Shown here piece after piece: positions 26,611-35,721 of a stretch of DNA of 64,000 bases. Made by a program: the position numbers and the translations under genes. Source of the stretch: Micavibrio aeruginosavorus ARL-13 (GTDB taxonomy: Bacteria > Pseudomonadota > Alphaproteobacteria > Micavibrionales > Micavibrionaceae); contig NC_016026.1 in NCBI RefSeq assembly GCF_000226315.1, positions 744,001 through 808,000 on the forward strand, written 5' to 3'. Positions within the stretch are counted from its first letter, which is position 1, and every line of letters starts with the position of its first letter. Under the pieces are notes generated by a model. It did not search any database and was not told the origin of the DNA. It was given only the letters and a program-made list of their open reading frames with translations.

Positions 26611-27579
26611 ATGAACATTCTCTTTATCACATCCAACCGTTTGGGCGATGCGGTTTTATCAACCGGCATTCTGGACCATCTGGCCAAAACCCATCCGGAT
26701 GCAAAAATCGCTGTGGCCTGTGGCCCGATCCCGGCCTCTCTGTTCGAAGGGGCGCCGAACGTGCGGCGGGTGATCCCGTTCAAGAAAGAGAAATATAATC
26801 TGCACTGGTTCAAACTCTGGCGCAAGCTGGCGGGGACGCGGTGGGACATTATTGTCGATTTGCGCAATTCTGCCGTGTCGCGCCTGCTGACCGCGAAGAA
26901 GCGCTATATCTACGGCAAACATATCGATCCCAAAAAGCATAAGGTCGAACAGAATGCCGCCGTCCTGGGGTTGAAAACAACACCCGCGCCTAAACTCTGG
27001 CCCACCAAGGCGCAGATGGAGAAGGCTGCGATGATCGCGCCCGATGGGGGCCCGATTCTGGCCATCGGCCCGACGGCCAACTGGCGCGGGAAGACGTGGC
27101 CGCTTGACCGCTATATTGAACTGATCCGCGTGATCACCGCGCCGGACGGAATTTTACCGGGCGCCCGTGTTGCCGTTTTTGCCGCGCCGGGGGAAGAGAC
27201 ACAGGCCAAACCCGTATTCGATTCCATCCCCGAAGATCGCCGCATTGATGTGATCGCCAAGGGTACACCCGGCGATGTCGCGGCGGTGTTGAAGCGGTGT
27301 GCGTTGTTTGTCGGGAATGATTCCGGGTTGATGCATTCGGCGGCGGCGGTGGGCATTCCGACGGTTGGATTGTTCGGGCCGAGCTGGCCATATCTGTACC
27401 GCCCATGGGGCGCGCATGCGGCCTATGTCCGCACACCGGAAACGTTTGATGAATTGATCAACTTCCCCGGTTACGATCCACGCAAGGTGAAGTCGTTGAT
27501 GACCAGCCTGTCGCTGGATGCGGTGGTGCGCAGCGTTGGGCAATTCTGGTATCTGCATCACCCGAAGAAATCGGCGTGA
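26611..27579 (+). CDS. glycosyltransferase family 9 (heptosyltransferase-like)
   Basis: 322 residues from the ATG at 26611. N-terminal MNILFITSNRLGDAVLSTG and C-terminal GNDSGLMHSAAAVGIPTVGLFGP are hallmarks of GT9 enzymes, which add heptose or related sugars to lipopolysaccharide core using ADP-sugars. Two Rossmann-type halves are visible. There is no clear ribosome site. The gene stands alone here, so its exact acceptor is unknown. Only 16 bp separate it from the divergent ygfZ start. Confidence 0.88.
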   Translation: MNILFITSNRLGDAVLSTGILDHLAKTHPDAKIAVACGPIPASLFEGAPNVRRVIPFKKEKYNLHWFKLWRKLAGTRWDIIVDLRNSAVSRLLTAKKRYIYGKHIDPKKHKVEQNAAVLGLKTTPAPKLWPTKAQMEKAAMIAPDGGPILAIGPTANWRGKTWPLDRYIELIRVITAPDGILPGARVAVFAAPGEETQAKPVFDSIPEDRRIDVIAKGTPGDVAAVLKRCALFVGNDSGLMHSAAAVGIPTVGLFGPSWPYLYRPWGAHAAYVRTPETFDELINFPGYDPRKVKSLMTSLSLDAVVRSVGQFWYLHHPKKSA

Positions 27580-27602
27580 TCAGCCCACATTAAATCTATG
27601 TC

Positions 27603-27670
27603 GTCATTCCGGCGAAAGCCGGAATCTTCCAGCCATAAGGGATGAAGACCCCGGCTTTCGCCGGGGTGAC
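27603..27670. repeat. paired-hairpin palindromic element
   Basis: 68 bp, GTC to GAC. Hairpins ATTCCGGC/GCCGGAAT and ACCCCGGC/GCCGGGGT around a linker containing CCATAAGGGATGAAG. Confidence 0.85.
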
Positions 27671-27683
27671 GCATACGGGGACA

Positions 27684-27714
27684 ATAAAAAACCCCGCCGA
27701 AGCGGGGTTTTTCT
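27684..27714. terminator. bidirectional terminator
   Basis: 6-bp stem CCCCGC/GCGGGG with CGAA loop (27692-27707), AAAAAA before and TTTTT after. It lies between the GT9 gene and the convergent lipoprotein gene. Confidence 0.8.
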
Positions 27715-28263
27715 TTATTCGTTGACCTGATATTGCGGGGCGGTTTTGGGCTTGGTGTTTTTGCCCATTTCGCGCGAGCGGCGTTTTTGTTCGATGATGG
27801 TTTCGACGTAAGTATCACGCGCCTCATCGGCCACTTTGTACGGAACATATTCTACGCGTTCCCAGCCCTTGGCCTGCATGCAGGTTTCGAAATCATGGTA
27901 ATCCAGATGTTCGGCATACAGGTAGCCATCACGCTCCGGCGAATCCCACTGGGCCAAACGACCTTCCGGTGTGTTGGTGTCGGGGACGTTGCCGTTTTTA
28001 TCGTTGTCGCCCGGCATTGCGGTGCGGATTGCGCCGAGGCGTTGCAGTTCACGGATTTCACCGGTGCAACGGGCAATGTCTTGGTTCAGCATCTGCTGCG
28101 CCTTCGGTCCGCGCATATACAGGGCGGAGGTCGTTTCCGCGCGCTGCCAGTATTGGCCGTTGGCTTTCGCCAATTGTTCTTTTGTCGAGGGCACGCTGCT
28201 GCAGCCTGCAATCGTAACCAAGGCCGCGCCGCAGAGGGCCAGTGTAACCAGAGAGCGTTTCAT
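27715..28263 (-). CDS. lipoprotein of unknown function
   Basis: 182 residues from the ATG at 28263; an upstream ATG at 28278 is possible. A signal peptide ends in IAGC (lipobox), so the mature protein is lipid-anchored. The mature part has two cysteines (near IARCTGE and FETCMQAKGWE) that could form a disulfide, and a Lys/Arg-rich C-terminus. The second region resembles small exported proteins with a single C-M-x-x-x-G-W motif. It is downstream of the binding-protein gene on the same strand. No function is assigned. Confidence 0.75.
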   Translation of the reverse strand: MKRSLVTLALCGAALVTIAGCSSVPSTKEQLAKANGQYWQRAETTSALYMRGPKAQQMLNQDIARCTGEIRELQRLGAIRTAMPGDNDKNGNVPDTNTPEGRLAQWDSPERDGYLYAEHLDYHDFETCMQAKGWERVEYVPYKVADEARDTYVETIIEQKRRSREMGKNTKPKTAPQYQVNE

Positions 28264-28349
28264 GAATTCCGCATCCATTATGGAGAAAAGTGTCAGACCC
28301 GGAAAATGTAGCAAGACCGGGCCGGGTACTCAAGCCGGGAAAGGGGGAA

Positions 28350-30143
28350 TTAAGGGGTTTTGCCCGATTCGTCCCACCATGTTTCCAAAACCATGCCATA
28401 AAGCGGCATGGTTTCCGGGTGTTTCAGGCTGGCCCGGCGGGCCACGAAGTCCGCGCCCGGGTGGAATAGGGGGATCATATACCGCCCGGACATCAAAACC
28501 CGGTCCAGTGCCCGGGCGGCGGTGACCAGCCCGTCCCGGTCCTTGGCGGCGGCAATTTGCATGCTGAGGGCATCGACCACCGGGTCACAAATCCCGGCAT
28601 AATTCCAACGGGCGGGTTGTTTGGCGGCTTCACACCCCCAGTACAAAATCTGCTCCGACCCCGGCGACAGGGTGGATAGCCAGAAATACAACACCATGTC
28701 GTAATCATATTCATTCAGGCGGCCAAGGAAGGCGGCGGAATCCAGAACACGCACCCGGACATCAATACCCAGCCGTTTCAAACCGCGCGTGAAAGACAAC
28801 GCCAGTTTTTCATCATCCGGGGACGACAACATGATTTCGAACGTGAAGGGGGCGCCGGTTTTTTCATTCACGCGCACGCCGTCCTTAACGATCCATCCGG
28901 CTTCTTTCAACAGCGTATCGGCGCGCAACATGGCATCGCGCCCTGTGGGGTCTGGCGTGTCGGCTTCAAAAACACTGGCGCGCAATTGGGCGCGATGGGG
29001 TTCCAGCAAAGCCAGTTCCGCCGCATCCGGCGCGGTGTTCGGCGCGGCCAGTTCGGCATTGGGGTAATAGGAATCGATGCGTTTATAAAGTCCATGGAAC
29101 ATATTCTGGTTGATCCATGGTGCATCGAGGGACAAGGACAACGCCTCGCGCACGCGAATATCATCGAACGGGGCCTTGCGTGTGTTGAAGATCAGCGCAT
29201 TGGTACGGTCCGGGCGGCCATGGGGCAGGGCTTCTTTCACAATTTCGCCCCGTGTCACGGCGGGGATGTCGTATCCCTTCGCCCATTTCCCGGCATCCCA
29301 TTCACGGCGCAAATCCATGCCGCCGGATTTGAATGATTCAAACGCCACAGAATCATCGCGATAATAATCGAACACGATACGGTCAAAATTATAATGGCCG
29401 ACATTGACGGGCAGGTTTGCGCCCCAGTAATTCGGGTCGCGTTCATAGACAATTTTGCGGCCCGGCTCGACGGACGTAATTTTGTACGGTCCGCTGGCCA
29501 CCGGAATATCCAGCGTGGCGGAATCAAACGAACGGCCCGACCACCATGCTTTGGACAATACGGGCATCATCGCGATAATCATCATGGTTTCGCGGTCATA
29601 CCCTTCGCCAAAGGCAAATTTGATCGTGTGGGCATCAATCCGGTCAACGGTTTTGACCAGCTTGTACACGCGGCGCATGTTCGGGCGGCCATGGTCGCGC
29701 AATGTTTCGAATGTGAAAATGACATCATCGGCGGTGATGGGGGTGCCGTCCTGAAACTTTGCGGCCTTGTTCAGATAAATGGTGATGGATGAACGATCCT
29801 CCGGCACATCGACCTTTTCCGCGATCAGGGGGTAAAGGGTGAAGGCCTCATCCCACACCCGGGCCATCAACCGGTCATGGACAAAGGCCAGCCCTTGTGC
29901 GGCTGTGCCCTTGATGGCGTAGGGGTTGAGGGAGTCGAATGATCCAATCGCGGCTTGCGTCAATGTGCCGCCTTTTGGAGCGTCCGGGTTGGCGTAATCC
30001 AGATGGGTGGCATCGGGGCCGTATTTGGGGGTTCCGTGCATGGCCAGACCGTAATATTCTTCTGCCCATACAGCCCCGCTGACGGATGAAACCGTCAGGA
30101 AAAAGGCCATTACCATAAAGGTCTTGCGTAGGATCGTTTTCAT
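28350..30143 (-). CDS. YejA-like extracellular solute-binding protein (family 5)
   Basis: 597 residues from the ATG at 30143, giving a signal peptide (MKTILRKTFMV ... VWA) cleaved near residue 26. Mature start HGTPKYGPDATHLDYANPDAPKGG is typical of the YejA type of family-5 binding proteins, which deliver peptides to ABC importers. ITADDVIFTFETLRD and the Trp/Tyr-rich C-terminus also fit. No permease or ATPase gene is adjacent, so it is an orphan binding protein here. Its ATG overlaps that of the divergent macrodomain gene. Confidence 0.88.
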   Translation of the reverse strand: MKTILRKTFMVMAFFLTVSSVSGAVWAEEYYGLAMHGTPKYGPDATHLDYANPDAPKGGTLTQAAIGSFDSLNPYAIKGTAAQGLAFVHDRLMARVWDEAFTLYPLIAEKVDVPEDRSSITIYLNKAAKFQDGTPITADDVIFTFETLRDHGRPNMRRVYKLVKTVDRIDAHTIKFAFGEGYDRETMMIIAMMPVLSKAWWSGRSFDSATLDIPVASGPYKITSVEPGRKIVYERDPNYWGANLPVNVGHYNFDRIVFDYYRDDSVAFESFKSGGMDLRREWDAGKWAKGYDIPAVTRGEIVKEALPHGRPDRTNALIFNTRKAPFDDIRVREALSLSLDAPWINQNMFHGLYKRIDSYYPNAELAAPNTAPDAAELALLEPHRAQLRASVFEADTPDPTGRDAMLRADTLLKEAGWIVKDGVRVNEKTGAPFTFEIMLSSPDDEKLALSFTRGLKRLGIDVRVRVLDSAAFLGRLNEYDYDMVLYFWLSTLSPGSEQILYWGCEAAKQPARWNYAGICDPVVDALSMQIAAAKDRDGLVTAARALDRVLMSGRYMIPLFHPGADFVARRASLKHPETMPLYGMVLETWWDESGKTP

Positions 30144-30729
30144 GTCTGAAGTGATAGCAGAGGGCCAGAGCCCTTCCAACCACCATCTGATCAACCGGAT
30201 TGATCTCATCCACGGAGATTTGGTGGCACAGGACGATGTGGACGCGATTGTGGCGGCGATTCCCCATAATCTGGATATGAGCGGCTCCCTCAACCGGGCG
30301 ATTCTGGGTGCGGCGGGGGAACAGATTGACAATTTTATTCTGGAACACATCTACAAACCCCGGCCCGGCGACGTGTTTGCTGTGCCCCCCTTTGGTTTGC
30401 CCGTCTCGCATATCTTGTTCGCCGTGACGCCGGATTGGAACGATGCCATTGCGCGCGAAGACCGCGATTTGACCCGGTGTTTCCGTGGCGCGATGCAGGT
30501 GGCGGCGCAAATGGGTTTACAGCGCGTGGCCTTTGCCGCATTGGGGACGGGCAAACATAAATTCCCCGTCATGCGCGCAGCACGATTGGGGTTGAACGCC
30601 ATTCTGGATCGTCTGGATGATCGTTTTGTCGAGGTGCGGATCGTCGCCAACCGTGATGACGTTTTCGCCGCGTGGAATGAACGGCTGCACCATCACGGTT
30701 GGACGGGATATATCGACCCGACGGCGTAA
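30142..30729 (+). CDS. macrodomain (ADP-ribose-binding) protein
   Basis: 195 residues from the ATG at 30142; TTG at 30124 and GTG at 30151 are alternatives. The start IDLIHGDLVAQDDVDAIVAA, then GSLNRAILGAAGEQI, a PPFG turn and VAFAALGTGKHKFP match the macrodomain fold, including the Gly-rich loop that holds ADP-ribose. Such proteins bind or remove ADP-ribose or its derivatives. The usual second Asn is hard to place (PHNLDMSG), so catalysis is uncertain. The start codon overlaps the divergent binding-protein start. Confidence 0.82.
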   Translation: MSEVIAEGQSPSNHHLINRIDLIHGDLVAQDDVDAIVAAIPHNLDMSGSLNRAILGAAGEQIDNFILEHIYKPRPGDVFAVPPFGLPVSHILFAVTPDWNDAIAREDRDLTRCFRGAMQVAAQMGLQRVAFAALGTGKHKFPVMRAARLGLNAILDRLDDRFVEVRIVANRDDVFAAWNERLHHHGWTGYIDPTA

Positions 30730-30735
30730 GGTTTC

Positions 30736-31743
30736 TTACGCGGCCTTCGCAATTTTCGTTACGAAATCGGCATAGGCCATTTCCGGGCGCGGGCCCATGT
30801 GGCTGATGACTTCAGCGGCGGCCAGTGAACCCAGTTGGCCGCACATCTGCATATCCATGCCTTGTGTCAAACCATACAGGAAACCGGCGGCGTATTGGTC
30901 GCCTGCGCCCGTTGTGTCCATCAATTGGGCAACCGGGGCGGCGGCGATTTCGATGAATTCACCATCGGCCACAATGACCGATCCTTTTTCGCTGCGGGTC
31001 AGGGCGGCGATGCCGACTTTTCCGGCAACGATTTTGGCGGCCTGTTCAAATGTTTCGGTTTGATAGAGGGAGATGATCTCCGCCTCGTTCGCGAACAGAA
31101 TGTCGGTGTGGTTTTCAACGAAATTCTGGAAGTCTTCGCGGTGACGATCAACACAGAACGGGTCGGACAGGCTCAGCGCTACGCGGTTGCCGGATTTGTG
31201 TGCAATGTCGGCGGCGGCGCGGAACATGGCTTTGGCTTGTTCCGGGTCGAACATGTATCCTTCCAGATATGTGACTTGGGCATTCTGGATCAGCGATGAA
31301 TCCAGATCATCCACGCCCAGTTCCAGACATGCGCCCAGATAGGTGTTCATGGTGCGCTGGGCATCCGGTGTCACAAACACCAGGCAGCGGGCCGTCGGTG
31401 CACCAACGATCAGCGGGGTGGTGTTGTACACAACGCCCATATCGCGCATTTCCTTGCGGAACACTTGACCCAGCGTATCGTCAGCCACTTTGCCGATATA
31501 CGCACCCTTGCCACCGAAGGACGCCACGCCTGCAATCGTATTCCCGGCCGATCCGCCAGAACGTTCAACCGTATCGTTCATCAGGCCATACAGTTCCACC
31601 GCACGCGATTGCTCGATCAGCGCCATGGCGCCTTTGATCATGCCGGCATCGGCTTGGGATTGGATAAACGCATCATCCGTATGGGCCAGAACGTCAACGA
31701 TGGCGTTACCAATGGCAACAACGTCAAGAGAGCGAGAGGACAT
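30736..31743 (-). CDS. PfkB-family adenosine kinase-like sugar kinase
   Basis: 335 residues from the ATG at 31743, which has AAGGAT 9 nt upstream; an ATG-initiated longer frame (31797) lacks a ribosome site. GGSAGNTIAGVASFGGKGAYIG near 70-92 and the catalytic DTTGAGDQYAAGFLYG near 280 identify a PfkB kinase, close to the adenosine kinase branch. It probably phosphorylates a nucleoside or sugar; the substrate cannot be fixed from sequence. It is divergent from the TetR gene. Confidence 0.9.
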   Translation of the reverse strand: MSSRSLDVVAIGNAIVDVLAHTDDAFIQSQADAGMIKGAMALIEQSRAVELYGLMNDTVERSGGSAGNTIAGVASFGGKGAYIGKVADDTLGQVFRKEMRDMGVVYNTTPLIVGAPTARCLVFVTPDAQRTMNTYLGACLELGVDDLDSSLIQNAQVTYLEGYMFDPEQAKAMFRAAADIAHKSGNRVALSLSDPFCVDRHREDFQNFVENHTDILFANEAEIISLYQTETFEQAAKIVAGKVGIAALTRSEKGSVIVADGEFIEIAAAPVAQLMDTTGAGDQYAAGFLYGLTQGMDMQMCGQLGSLAAAEVISHMGPRPEMAYADFVTKIAKAA

Positions 31744-31818
31744 CAGCGGTTGATCCTTGTCTTTCAGTGGGTTTAATGGTTTGATTTTACGCGTCATTCA
31801 TAAGGGATCAGGGGCATC

Positions 31819-32487
31819 ATGGCCAAGAAAAAAGCGCAGGAATCCAAGAAAAAAACCGCATCCAAGGCAACCCCAAAGGGTAAAAACGCCCCGGTTTCCG
31901 CCATTCCTGTGCGCACGATCTCCATTCGGGACCGTGTGGTTCATGCGGCACTGGCGCTGGCCGCCGATCTGCGCTGGGCGGATGTCAGCCTGTCCGACAT
32001 TGCCCGCCATGCCGAGATTGATCTGGCCACCTTACGCGAACACTTCATGGACAAGGACGATATTCTGGTCGCCTATGGCCGCATGGTCGATTGCATCGTG
32101 CTGGACCGTTTCCCGGCGGGCACGTTCGATGCCGAAACGCCGCACCGTGATCGCTTGTTCGATATTCTGATGGAACGGTTCGATGTACTGAACGATGACC
32201 GCGATGCGGTTTTGTCCTTCCTCGATTCATTCAAGGGCGATCCGAAACAAGCCATCATCGGCCTGCCGCACCTCGGCCGTTCGATGGAATGGATGCTGGC
32301 CGCCGCTGGCGTCGATATGCCCGGCTGGATGGGCGCGGTGAAGGTTACGGCTGTGACCGGTGTCTATCTCTACGCCGCCCGCGCCTGGATGCAGGATGAC
32401 AGCGTCGATCTATCCAAAACCATGGCGGCACTGGATCGCGGTCTGGCCCGGATTGATGGCTGGGCGGAACGGGTTTTGGGGCGGTAA
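31819..32487 (+). CDS. TetR-family transcriptional regulator
   Basis: 222 residues with AGGGG before the ATG. A Lys-rich N-terminal tail (about 30 residues) precedes a TetR helix-turn-helix (about 35-82: RDRVVHAALALAADLRWADV and LREHFMDKDDIL). The all-helical ligand domain follows. It is divergent from the PfkB gene and may regulate it, as TetR genes often control a divergent neighbour. The ligand is unknown. Confidence 0.82.
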   Translation: MAKKKAQESKKKTASKATPKGKNAPVSAIPVRTISIRDRVVHAALALAADLRWADVSLSDIARHAEIDLATLREHFMDKDDILVAYGRMVDCIVLDRFPAGTFDAETPHRDRLFDILMERFDVLNDDRDAVLSFLDSFKGDPKQAIIGLPHLGRSMEWMLAAAGVDMPGWMGAVKVTAVTGVYLYAARAWMQDDSVDLSKTMAALDRGLARIDGWAERVLGR

Positions 32488-32498
32488 CCTTCTTACTC

Positions 32499-32564
32499 GT
32501 CATACCGGCGCAGGCCGGTATCCATAGGATAGAACGTATGGACCCCGGCCTTCGCCGGGGTGAC
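32499..32564. repeat. paired-hairpin element with long-element linker sequence
   Basis: 66 bp, GTC to GAC. After the left hairpin the linker starts CCATAGGAT, and it ends GTATGGA before the right hairpin. These are the same sequences that lie just inside the two ends of the GIY-YIG-bearing element at 50828-51203. This copy looks like that element with the gene removed. Confidence 0.85.
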
Positions 32565-32581
32565 GGATGGGGGTGGATGGC

Positions 32582-33811
32582 TTACGCTGCCGCGTATTGC
32601 GCCACGTGCTGTTCTTCCCACAAATCGCGCAGGATGTCGGCGAAGGCGTCGACTTCGTCCAGGCTGTGGGCCGCGGTGGCGGTCAGGCGCATGCGTTCGG
32701 TGCCTTTGGGCACGGTCGGGTAATTGATCGGCTGAACATACATGTTGTAGTCGTTCAGCAGAATGTCCGTGACCAGCTTGCAGCAGCTTGAATCACCCAC
32801 CACCAACGGCACGATGTGGCTTTCACCCTGCATGAACGGCAAATTGTCGCGGGTCAGGCGATCTTTGAACCGTTTGACGTTGGCGCGCTGGCGTTGACGT
32901 TCGATGGATGAATTCATCAGATATTCCACGCTGGCCTTCGCACCCGCCAGAACAGCCGGGGGCAGGGACGTGGTAAAGATAAAGCCGGAGGCGAAGGAGC
33001 GCACGGCATCAACAATCGAGGCGCGCCCCGCGATGTAACCGCCGATCAGGCCGTAGGCTTTGCCAAACGTGCCTTCGATAATATCGATGCGATCCATCAG
33101 GTCGCGTTCTTCGGCAACACCCGCGCCGCGTGGGCCATACAGGCCGACGCCATGCACTTCGTCCAGATAGGTCAGTGCGCCATATTTTTCAGCCAGCGCG
33201 ATGATCTCCGCCATCGGGCAAATATCACCCTCCATTGAATAAACGGATTCAAAGGCGACGATTTTCGGGCGTTTCGGATCGGCTTTTTGCAACAACTCTT
33301 CCAGGTGTGCCAGGTCATTGTGGCGGAAGACGGCTTTCTCCGCGCCGCTGCTTTTCATGCCATGGATCATGGATGCATGGTTCAGCGCGTCAGAGAAAAT
33401 AATGCAGTTCGGCAACATGCGGCCAATGGTGCCGAGGGCCCCTTCGTTCGCGGTGTAGCCGGATGTGAAGACAAGGGCCGCTTCCTTGTTGTGCAGGCGG
33501 GCCATGGTGGCTTCCAGTTCGACGTGATAACGCGTCGTGCCGGAAATGTTACGCGTGCCACCCGCGCCAGAGCCGCAGGCATCAATGGCTTCGTGCATGG
33601 CGTTCAGGACGACGGGGTGTTGCCCCATGCCCAGATAATCATTGCTGCACCAGATGGTGACTTCGCGGGATGTGCCGTCGGGGGCGTGATACATGGCTTG
33701 CGGAAAACGACCCGCGATACGCGACAGCGTGGCGAAGGTGCGGTAACGCCCTTCGGTTTTCAGCTCAGTGATGCGGTCAGCAAAAAATCCGGTGTAATCA
33801 AAGCCAGTCAT
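32582..33811 (-). CDS. hemA: 5-aminolevulinate synthase
   Basis: 409 residues, normal length. [10 protein letters not shown] and [13 protein letters not shown] near the start, [33 protein letters not shown] and the PLP lysine in EGTFGKAYG (Lys251) are all ALAS motifs. It condenses glycine and succinyl-CoA to 5-aminolevulinate, the first step of haem synthesis in alphaproteobacteria (Shemin route). AGAGGGG precedes the ATG by 9 nt. Confidence 0.96.
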   Translation of the reverse strand: MTGFDYTGFFADRITELKTEGRYRTFATLSRIAGRFPQAMYHAPDGTSREVTIWCSNDYLGMGQHPVVLNAMHEAIDACGSGAGGTRNISGTTRYHVELEATMARLHNKEAALVFTSGYTANEGALGTIGRMLPNCIIFSDALNHASMIHGMKSSGAEKAVFRHNDLAHLEELLQKADPKRPKIVAFESVYSMEGDICPMAEIIALAEKYGALTYLDEVHGVGLYGPRGAGVAEERDLMDRIDIIEGTFGKAYGLIGGYIAGRASIVDAVRSFASGFIFTTSLPPAVLAGAKASVEYLMNSSIERQRQRANVKRFKDRLTRDNLPFMQGESHIVPLVVGDSSCCKLVTDILLNDYNMYVQPINYPTVPKGTERMRLTATAAHSLDEVDAFADILRDLWEEQHVAQYAAA

Positions 33812-34014
33812 ACGCGTGGGCCCCTCTATTTTTATGCCTGCACCGTAACCAAATCATCCCGAGAAAACAACATTATGATGACCTTTCATATAGGGGCATT
33901 GTGGGTTGTAAAACGGACTTTTTTAGTCCCCATTGCGGGGCGAAGGGCGTGGATGTACACTTTTCCCAGTATTTGAAGGATTTACCCCGGCAATTTCGGG
34001 CCGGAGAAAAGTAG

Positions 34015-34944
34015 TTGAGAATGCTTATCATTTTCGGTTCAGTAAATATGGATATGACCCTGCCGGTGCCGTCAATGCCGATCCGCGGGGAAACCATGGT
34101 GATTCCCGCTTACGAGATCACCCCGGGGGGCAAGGGCGCGAACCAGGCGCTGGCCGCCGCGCGCATGGGGGTGCAGGCCGTGTTGGTCGGGCGTGTGGGC
34201 AAGGATGTCTATGCCTATGAAACCATCACCACCATTCGCCGTCAGGGTGTGGTGACATCCGGCGTATCCGAAGATGAAACATTGCCAACGGGCACCGCCG
34301 TGATTTTGCGTGAACCGGATGGATCAAACCGCATCATTGTGGCCAATGGCGCGAACAAGGCGTTGGAGCATGATCAGGTTCCCGACGAAATTTTAAAACC
34401 AACCAATATGCTGCTGGCGCAGATGGAAGTGGCTCCGGAACAGGTCTTCACCCTGATCCGTCGCGCGCATGAGAAGAAAGTGAAAATTCTTCTGAACGCG
34501 GCACCCGCCTGTGATATCCCGGCGGATGTTTTGCGCATGGTTGACGTCCTGATCGTGAACGAGGTCGAAGCGGCGCGTCTGGCTGATTTTTGCCGCTTGA
34601 AACACGACAACACACCCGAAGGCATGGCCCATGCGCTGGCCGGGGTAACGCATAAAACATGCATTATTACACTGGGCCCGGATGGATCGGTGGCCGTTTT
34701 GGATGATGGATCGGTTGTGCGTGTTCCGGCGTTGCCGATTGATCGCGTTGTTGATACGACCGGGGCAGGGGACGCGTATTGCGGGACGCTGGCCGCGTTG
34801 CTGGCGGATAAAATGAATATGCGTGAAGCGTTGCGCTGGGCTGCGGTTGCGGGCTCGCTCGCCTGCACGAAAAAAGGCGCATTGAGCGCCTTTGCCTATT
34901 CCGATGATATTCGTGATGCGTTGAAAAATTTGCCGCTGGTATAA
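34015..34944 (+). CDS. rbsK: ribokinase-like PfkB kinase
   Basis: 309 residues from TTG at 34015, or 307 from ATG at 34021. GGAG lies 8 nt before the TTG, which favours that start, but the ATG matches family starts (MLIIFGSVNMDMTL). PGGKGANQALAAARMG near 38-53 and the catalytic DTTGAGDAYCGTLAAL near 245 identify the ribokinase branch of PfkB. It likely phosphorylates ribose. No ribose transporter is near. The C-terminus stops 1 bp before the convergent small motility gene. Confidence 0.88.
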   Translation: MRMLIIFGSVNMDMTLPVPSMPIRGETMVIPAYEITPGGKGANQALAAARMGVQAVLVGRVGKDVYAYETITTIRRQGVVTSGVSEDETLPTGTAVILREPDGSNRIIVANGANKALEHDQVPDEILKPTNMLLAQMEVAPEQVFTLIRRAHEKKVKILLNAAPACDIPADVLRMVDVLIVNEVEAARLADFCRLKHDNTPEGMAHALAGVTHKTCIITLGPDGSVAVLDDGSVVRVPALPIDRVVDTTGAGDAYCGTLAALLADKMNMREALRWAAVAGSLACTKKGALSAFAYSDDIRDALKNLPLV

Positions 34945-34945
34945 A

Positions 34946-35125
34946 CTATGCGGCGATATTCACGGTCGTGCCACGGGACGTGGACACGGGAACGGATGCG
35001 ACAGATTCCTGTAACATCTGCACCATTTGTTGCTGCATGTCGGCGGCTTGTTTGATCATTTCCATCGCGATGGCCTGTTGCGTCATGGCCATGTTCGCGG
35101 CGATCATTGCGGGCAATTCAGTCAT
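34946..35125 (-). CDS. YjfB-like small putative motility protein
   Basis: 59 residues; ATG at 35125 with AAGGATTGG upstream, stop TAG at 34946-34948. Sequence starts MTELPAMIAANMAMTQQAIA and continues with Gln/Met-rich helices (QQMVQMLQESV) and a C-terminal NIAA. The length, Met/Gln-rich helix and ending fit the YjfB putative motility family. It is convergent with the ribokinase gene and near the response-regulator pair. Confidence 0.72.
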   Translation of the reverse strand: MTELPAMIAANMAMTQQAIAMEMIKQAADMQQQMVQMLQESVASVPVSTSRGTTVNIAA

Positions 35126-35202
35126 TTAACCAATCCTTGGTCATTCAATACGTTCTGTTGAAATTATATTAGCAGGGTCTTAATAAACGCTAAACCCCTT
35201 AA

Positions 35203-35721
35203 TTATACCTTTTTAATCTGATGCTTACGGTAATAGCGCTTGCAGGCGGCATACAGTTCCTCAGCCAGGGCCCGGCCTTCTTTCCCACCGGGGCCCTTCA
35301 GATTCGATGTGGCGATGACGGTCATGCTTTTGTGGTGAATGGACACGATATCCAGCGCGTCTTTATCCAGCCGTTCCACACTTTCAAGAAAATCCAACAA
35401 CACGGCGGCAATTTCCGACATCAGGCGATAGCCGAACATGCCGCCCCCGGCTTTGAGTTCCATGGTCGGGCGGCTGAGCAGGTCGCGGCATTCCGGCGTT
35501 GGTGTTTTCAAAGCCTGGGAAATGCGCCGTTCCAATTGTGACAAATATTCGCGGGCGTAGGGCAGGAAATCAAAATCATTGGTTTCAATAAATCGTTCGG
35601 CGCGTTCCATGCGCAGGGCATCAATACCGCCATGGCCAATTTTCTGGCGTAATGTATTGGGGGGCGTGATGTATCGCACGCCATCGGGTTTATGATCGTC
35701 CACGGTTGGAAAATCGCTCAT
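35203..35721 (-). CDS. Hpt-like protein coupled to a response regulator
   Basis: 172 residues. The ATG overlaps the upstream response-regulator stop (ATGA). YITPPNTLRQKIGHGG near 17-32 and MELKAGGGMFGYRLMSEI near 86-103 resemble an alphaproteobacterial group of helical proteins with an Hpt-like core (H-x-x-K-G...FG). Here the position of the phosphorylated His appears to be Met, so phosphotransfer seems unlikely. It may bind the adjacent receiver without passing phosphate. The family match is from memory and is not certain. Confidence 0.6.
   Translation of the reverse strand: MSDFPTVDDHKPDGVRYITPPNTLRQKIGHGGIDALRMERAERFIETNDFDFLPYAREYLSQLERRISQALKTPTPECRDLLSRPTMELKAGGGMFGYRLMSEIAAVLLDFLESVERLDKDALDIVSIHHKSMTVIATSNLKGPGGKEGRALAEELYAACKRYYRKHQIKKV

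Noticed and set aside
25818-26867. Longer 349-residue version of ygfZ.
   Set aside because: The first 91 residues overlap the divergent GT9 gene, are not family-like, and the YgfZ core starts at the ATG at 26594.
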